A stretch of DNA of 64,000 nucleotides from Brachycybe producta (taxonomy: Eukaryota > Arthropoda > Diplopoda > Playtdesmida > Andrognathidae), in NCBI GenBank assembly GCA_036925085.1, contig JAUPFP010000005.1, positions 4,927,383 through 4,991,382 of the forward strand, written 5' to 3'. The notes under the pieces are model-generated. The model saw only the letters and a list, made by a program, of their open reading frames with translations. It was not told the origin of the DNA and made no database searches. Each line of letters starts with the position of its first letter. Within the stretch, counting starts at the first letter, position 1. This document shows positions 58,331 to 64,000 of the stretch, in pieces. The translations under genes and the position numbers were made by a program.

Positions 58331-60304
58331 AACCAGAAGAATCGCACCTTAAAAGGATGAACATCGTGAGTATTCCTAAAACCTGAAACAGAATGCGTAT
58401 AAAAATGGATGAACACAAAAACCTTCGGATGAATACTATTAACATGGGTGCAGAACACACAAATCAGGTTTTAAATGCAATTATTTTTCATTCTGTGTGG
58501 CTGTCCCCCCCCCCCCCCCCCAAATACCCTCTGAACTCTCATACTCTGCAACAAACTCAATTGAACATAACCCCACCTAATAACGATCTATAAAAAAATA
58601 TACTGTTCATCCAGTTGTATAAGCTGTATACGTTGTTAGATGTACAGTATAGCATTATAATTTTCTATAGGCCTGTACTGTATATTATGGTTTTACCCAA
58701 AATAAGTGTATTTATTTTTTGCTTCTGTTGACGATCCTCTCTATAATTGGCAAGCATTTGGGCAATGAAAAAAATATAACAATAGTCACATTCATGAAAT
58801 TTCCCAATGAAGTGAATTTGGCGTTGGCCGCCATCTTGTCATTTTCAAAAAAAAAATCAATAACGAATTACAATTAGTACTCTGCAAGCAACCAAATAGG
58901 CCTATAGCAGAGGGACATAAAAGTCCACATGCAGCATTAAGCATTGTCAAACACGTATATATAAAAACAAAATGAATATATAACTGTCAATCCCACCAAA
59001 TGAATATACCCATTATCCCCATTCACCACTTCTTCCTCAGGAAGAGAGTTCCATTGTCTTATCTCTAAATGGAAGTGAAATATTTAATTATATTTCCACC
59101 AAATTTGCTCATTTAGTTAATTAACTTATATAATGTTATTAATATAAAGAACAACCACTCTCGGTACTTAATCTAATTAAAGGCATTGCAATCAGATTGA
59201 TTAAAGGGTGAAATTCATGTTAACACCTTTAAATATGACATAATATCAAAATATCATGATATATCAAAAATATATTTTGATATTTTCCAAAAAAAAATTA
59301 ATTTTTTTCCCCAACCCAGTCTGCAAGAAATTCATAAATTTGCATATAGAAGCGTAAAAACAGGTGACTGTTATTATAATAAAAACATTGGCACTTTTGA
59401 AGAGTGGGTCGCGAGGCTGGGACCCGCCCGTGCAAGTTGTAGTCCTCCGTCAATGTCGAAAGTTAATTTTGGGGACTGACATTTTGATGTAATGTCATTT
59501 ACTTTACAAATACACCGTGTCTTAAGGGACTGGACGAGATGGGTTTTTATACTCTCTACCCGTCTCTTCCATCTTAACCTGTTCTATCTCGTACGAAAAC
59601 GAGTGCTGTAGAAGTAGAGGCTAGCGATGAGGAAATTACATTAGAGTGATGATTGTGCGGGTGGGTGCTTAGCGTCAGAGATCACGCTAACATCATCCAC
59701 GATCCCGTTAATGTACATTGCCTAAACTGCTAATGCCGTACAGATTAGTTGATGGTTTAGCATACTGGCGAATGAATTTCTAAATGATTTGATTTCCTCA
59801 TATAAAATAAGAAGACAAGAAACTCCCCCCCCCCCCCAAATTAGATTCCTGTAGGGTCAGTTCGATCAGTAGCTAAATCAGCGTCGTCATTCCAACTACT
59901 TTTAACCAATTCATCATCATTGAATCGTCATCCATCATTTTTATTCGAAATTTACTGTAAAATTAGATAAATGGGGATTGTAATTAAAAGCGTAAGGTTA
60001 GTTGATCTCAGCAGAGCTGCCAATCGACGCGAATCGAAGTTAAAAGATTCAATCAATCAATCGGTTAAAATTCAGTAAGAGAGAGAGAGAGAAGAACGAG
60101 TTGTTGAAATGTTAATTAGTGGCTCTCTCACTGATGTGTGAGAATTAGGTAACAAATCAAACAAAGATGTAAATTTGTTCAACTTTTCATTTCGGCTTTT
60201 CTCTTGATCAAATTAAAGGCCAAATTCAAGAAAGAAACTCTCTCTGAAGAGGTTTTCAATGTAGAAAAACCCCTGTTGTATTGGGTATTTATGAACAGAG
60301 TTTT

Positions 60305-60590
60305 ATATAAAGCCGGGGTATTTGCCAAAAAAAAAAACAGCGAACATGAGCGAGCGAGCATTTTTCTGGTGAATACCGGTTATTTCAACAATACGAAATA
60401 TTGTTGAAATGCTTGTGCAGATTAGAGTGCTCGCTGTAAACGATGGATCAACTGCGAACAAGAACGTATTCGCTCCGGTATGGAGGCAAGGTGAGCATTT
60501 CAAAGAAACACGAGCAAACATCGGCGAGCACGAGCAAATGTTTGCGCATGCTCGCACTTTTCTTGTTGAGAATACCTGGCTTTCTTCTCA
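60305..60590. repeat. Palindromic element before TNK2
   Basis: Left end GCCGGGGTATTTGCC and the complement of GAGAATACCTGGC form imperfect inverted ends. The inside carries repeated GCGAGCACGAGCA and CGAACATGAGCGAG motifs. Short open frames here look incidental. Confidence 0.5.
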
Positions 60591-61097
60591 GAGAAGTTCA
60601 AGTGAAAAGCGTTTTCTTCTTGAATTTGGGCCTCGTTTTGTACTTGAATCAACAACCTAAATGTTCATTGAAGGAAGCAAAGGATTAATAATCTATTTTT
60701 TGATATTAAGGAAGATGATTATTACGTTGAGACACGAATTTCAGTTCCAGGTTGAATCAGAGTGAAGCTATTTATTTACACAACTATTTAATTGATTGAG
60801 AGAAAGAGAGAATGAAATCGAAGTTCATTGTCTTTTCTATCTCTGACCACAATAAGAACAATAATAACCGGGGAGAGATAGATTTACTAGAACAATGATT
60901 AGAACAGTTAATTAATCATGTTTTTGTGTTGGGGTGGGGGGGGGGACGTATGGGAATATATTTTTCTAAACTCTCATTGTTTCAATTTAATTTAACATTT
61001 TTTTTTTGTTTTGTTTGTTAATAACTGGTATTCATGTCATAATTTATAATCTATTTTTTTTTTAAAAAGTTTTAAGTGTCGTTAGTCTTTCTCAATT

Positions 61098-64000
<2,903 letters not shown>

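Larger units (their letters stand above)
50661..61097. other. 10.4-kb intergenic region without a recognisable gene
   Basis: The SLC25A36 3' UTR runs to about 50950. I see no protein-coding exon, tRNA or rRNA in the rest. It holds a palindrome of about 795 bp (51602-52396), foldback-family A remnants (about 52690-53050 and 55030-55310), a foldback element at 57880-58075, a TTAGG-like stretch at about 58140-58245, C runs (56163-56172, 58505-58521, 59825-59837) and a palindromic element at about 60305-60590. Distal regulatory DNA or a 5' non-coding exon of TNK2 could be here. Confidence 0.6.

Noticed and set aside
60204..60688. Several overlapping frames upstream of TNK2
   Set aside because: They overlap an imperfect palindrome and each other on both strands, with no recognisable protein family.

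Overview
The window is animal nuclear DNA. It is AT-rich and intron-dense, with GT-AG introns from 64 nt to about 8 kb, and it carries many short palindromic transposons and unusually many poly-C/poly-G runs. I reconstructed six protein-coding genes exon by exon from splice sites, phase continuity and family recognition. The synaptobrevin is closest to ecdysozoan forms (a nematode-like VVGIM and an insect-like [17 protein letters not shown]), so an arthropod or other ecdysozoan is my best guess. I cannot name the species.

Layout. (1) About 1.1-12.9 kb, plus strand: a synaptobrevin/VAMP v-SNARE, with its 5' end missing. (2) 16.0-20.3 kb, minus strand: a complete 13-exon ATAD3 (mitochondrial AAA+ ATPase, 608 aa), convergent with VAMP. 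(3) 20.9-24.1 kb, plus strand: a complete 10-exon ILKAP-type PP2C phosphatase (339 aa), head-to-head with ATAD3 across 595 bp. (4) 25.5-35.4 kb, plus strand: a complete 4-exon swiprosin/EFHD EF-hand gene (198 aa) with an 8.1 kb first intron. (5) 37.7-50.7 kb, plus strand: a complete 7-exon SLC25A33/36 mitochondrial pyrimidine-nucleotide carrier (369 aa). (6) 61.1-64.0 kb, plus strand: the first five coding exons of an ACK/TNK2 tyrosine kinase, running off the end. Between 50.7 and 61.1 kb I see no gene.

The best find is in the synaptobrevin gene. Two parts of the protein are each encoded by two tandem alternative exons of identical length and phase. The N-terminal half of the SNARE motif has two 79-nt exons, and the transmembrane segment has two 52-nt exons. 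Neither length is a multiple of three, so using both copies or neither breaks the frame. The gene therefore looks built to make up to four v-SNAREs by two independent mutually exclusive choices.

The non-coding DNA is dominated by non-autonomous DNA transposons. They include an 852-bp hAT-like element with a perfect 8-bp target duplication, a 598-bp Tc1/mariner-like element with TA duplication and a broken transposase, a mariner transposase remnant, a 202-bp element with a 9-bp duplication nested in a larger palindrome, a palindrome of about 795 bp, and a foldback family with recognisable copies in introns of five of the six genes. ATAD3 and SLC25A36 act in mitochondria, but the six genes otherwise form no obvious pathway.
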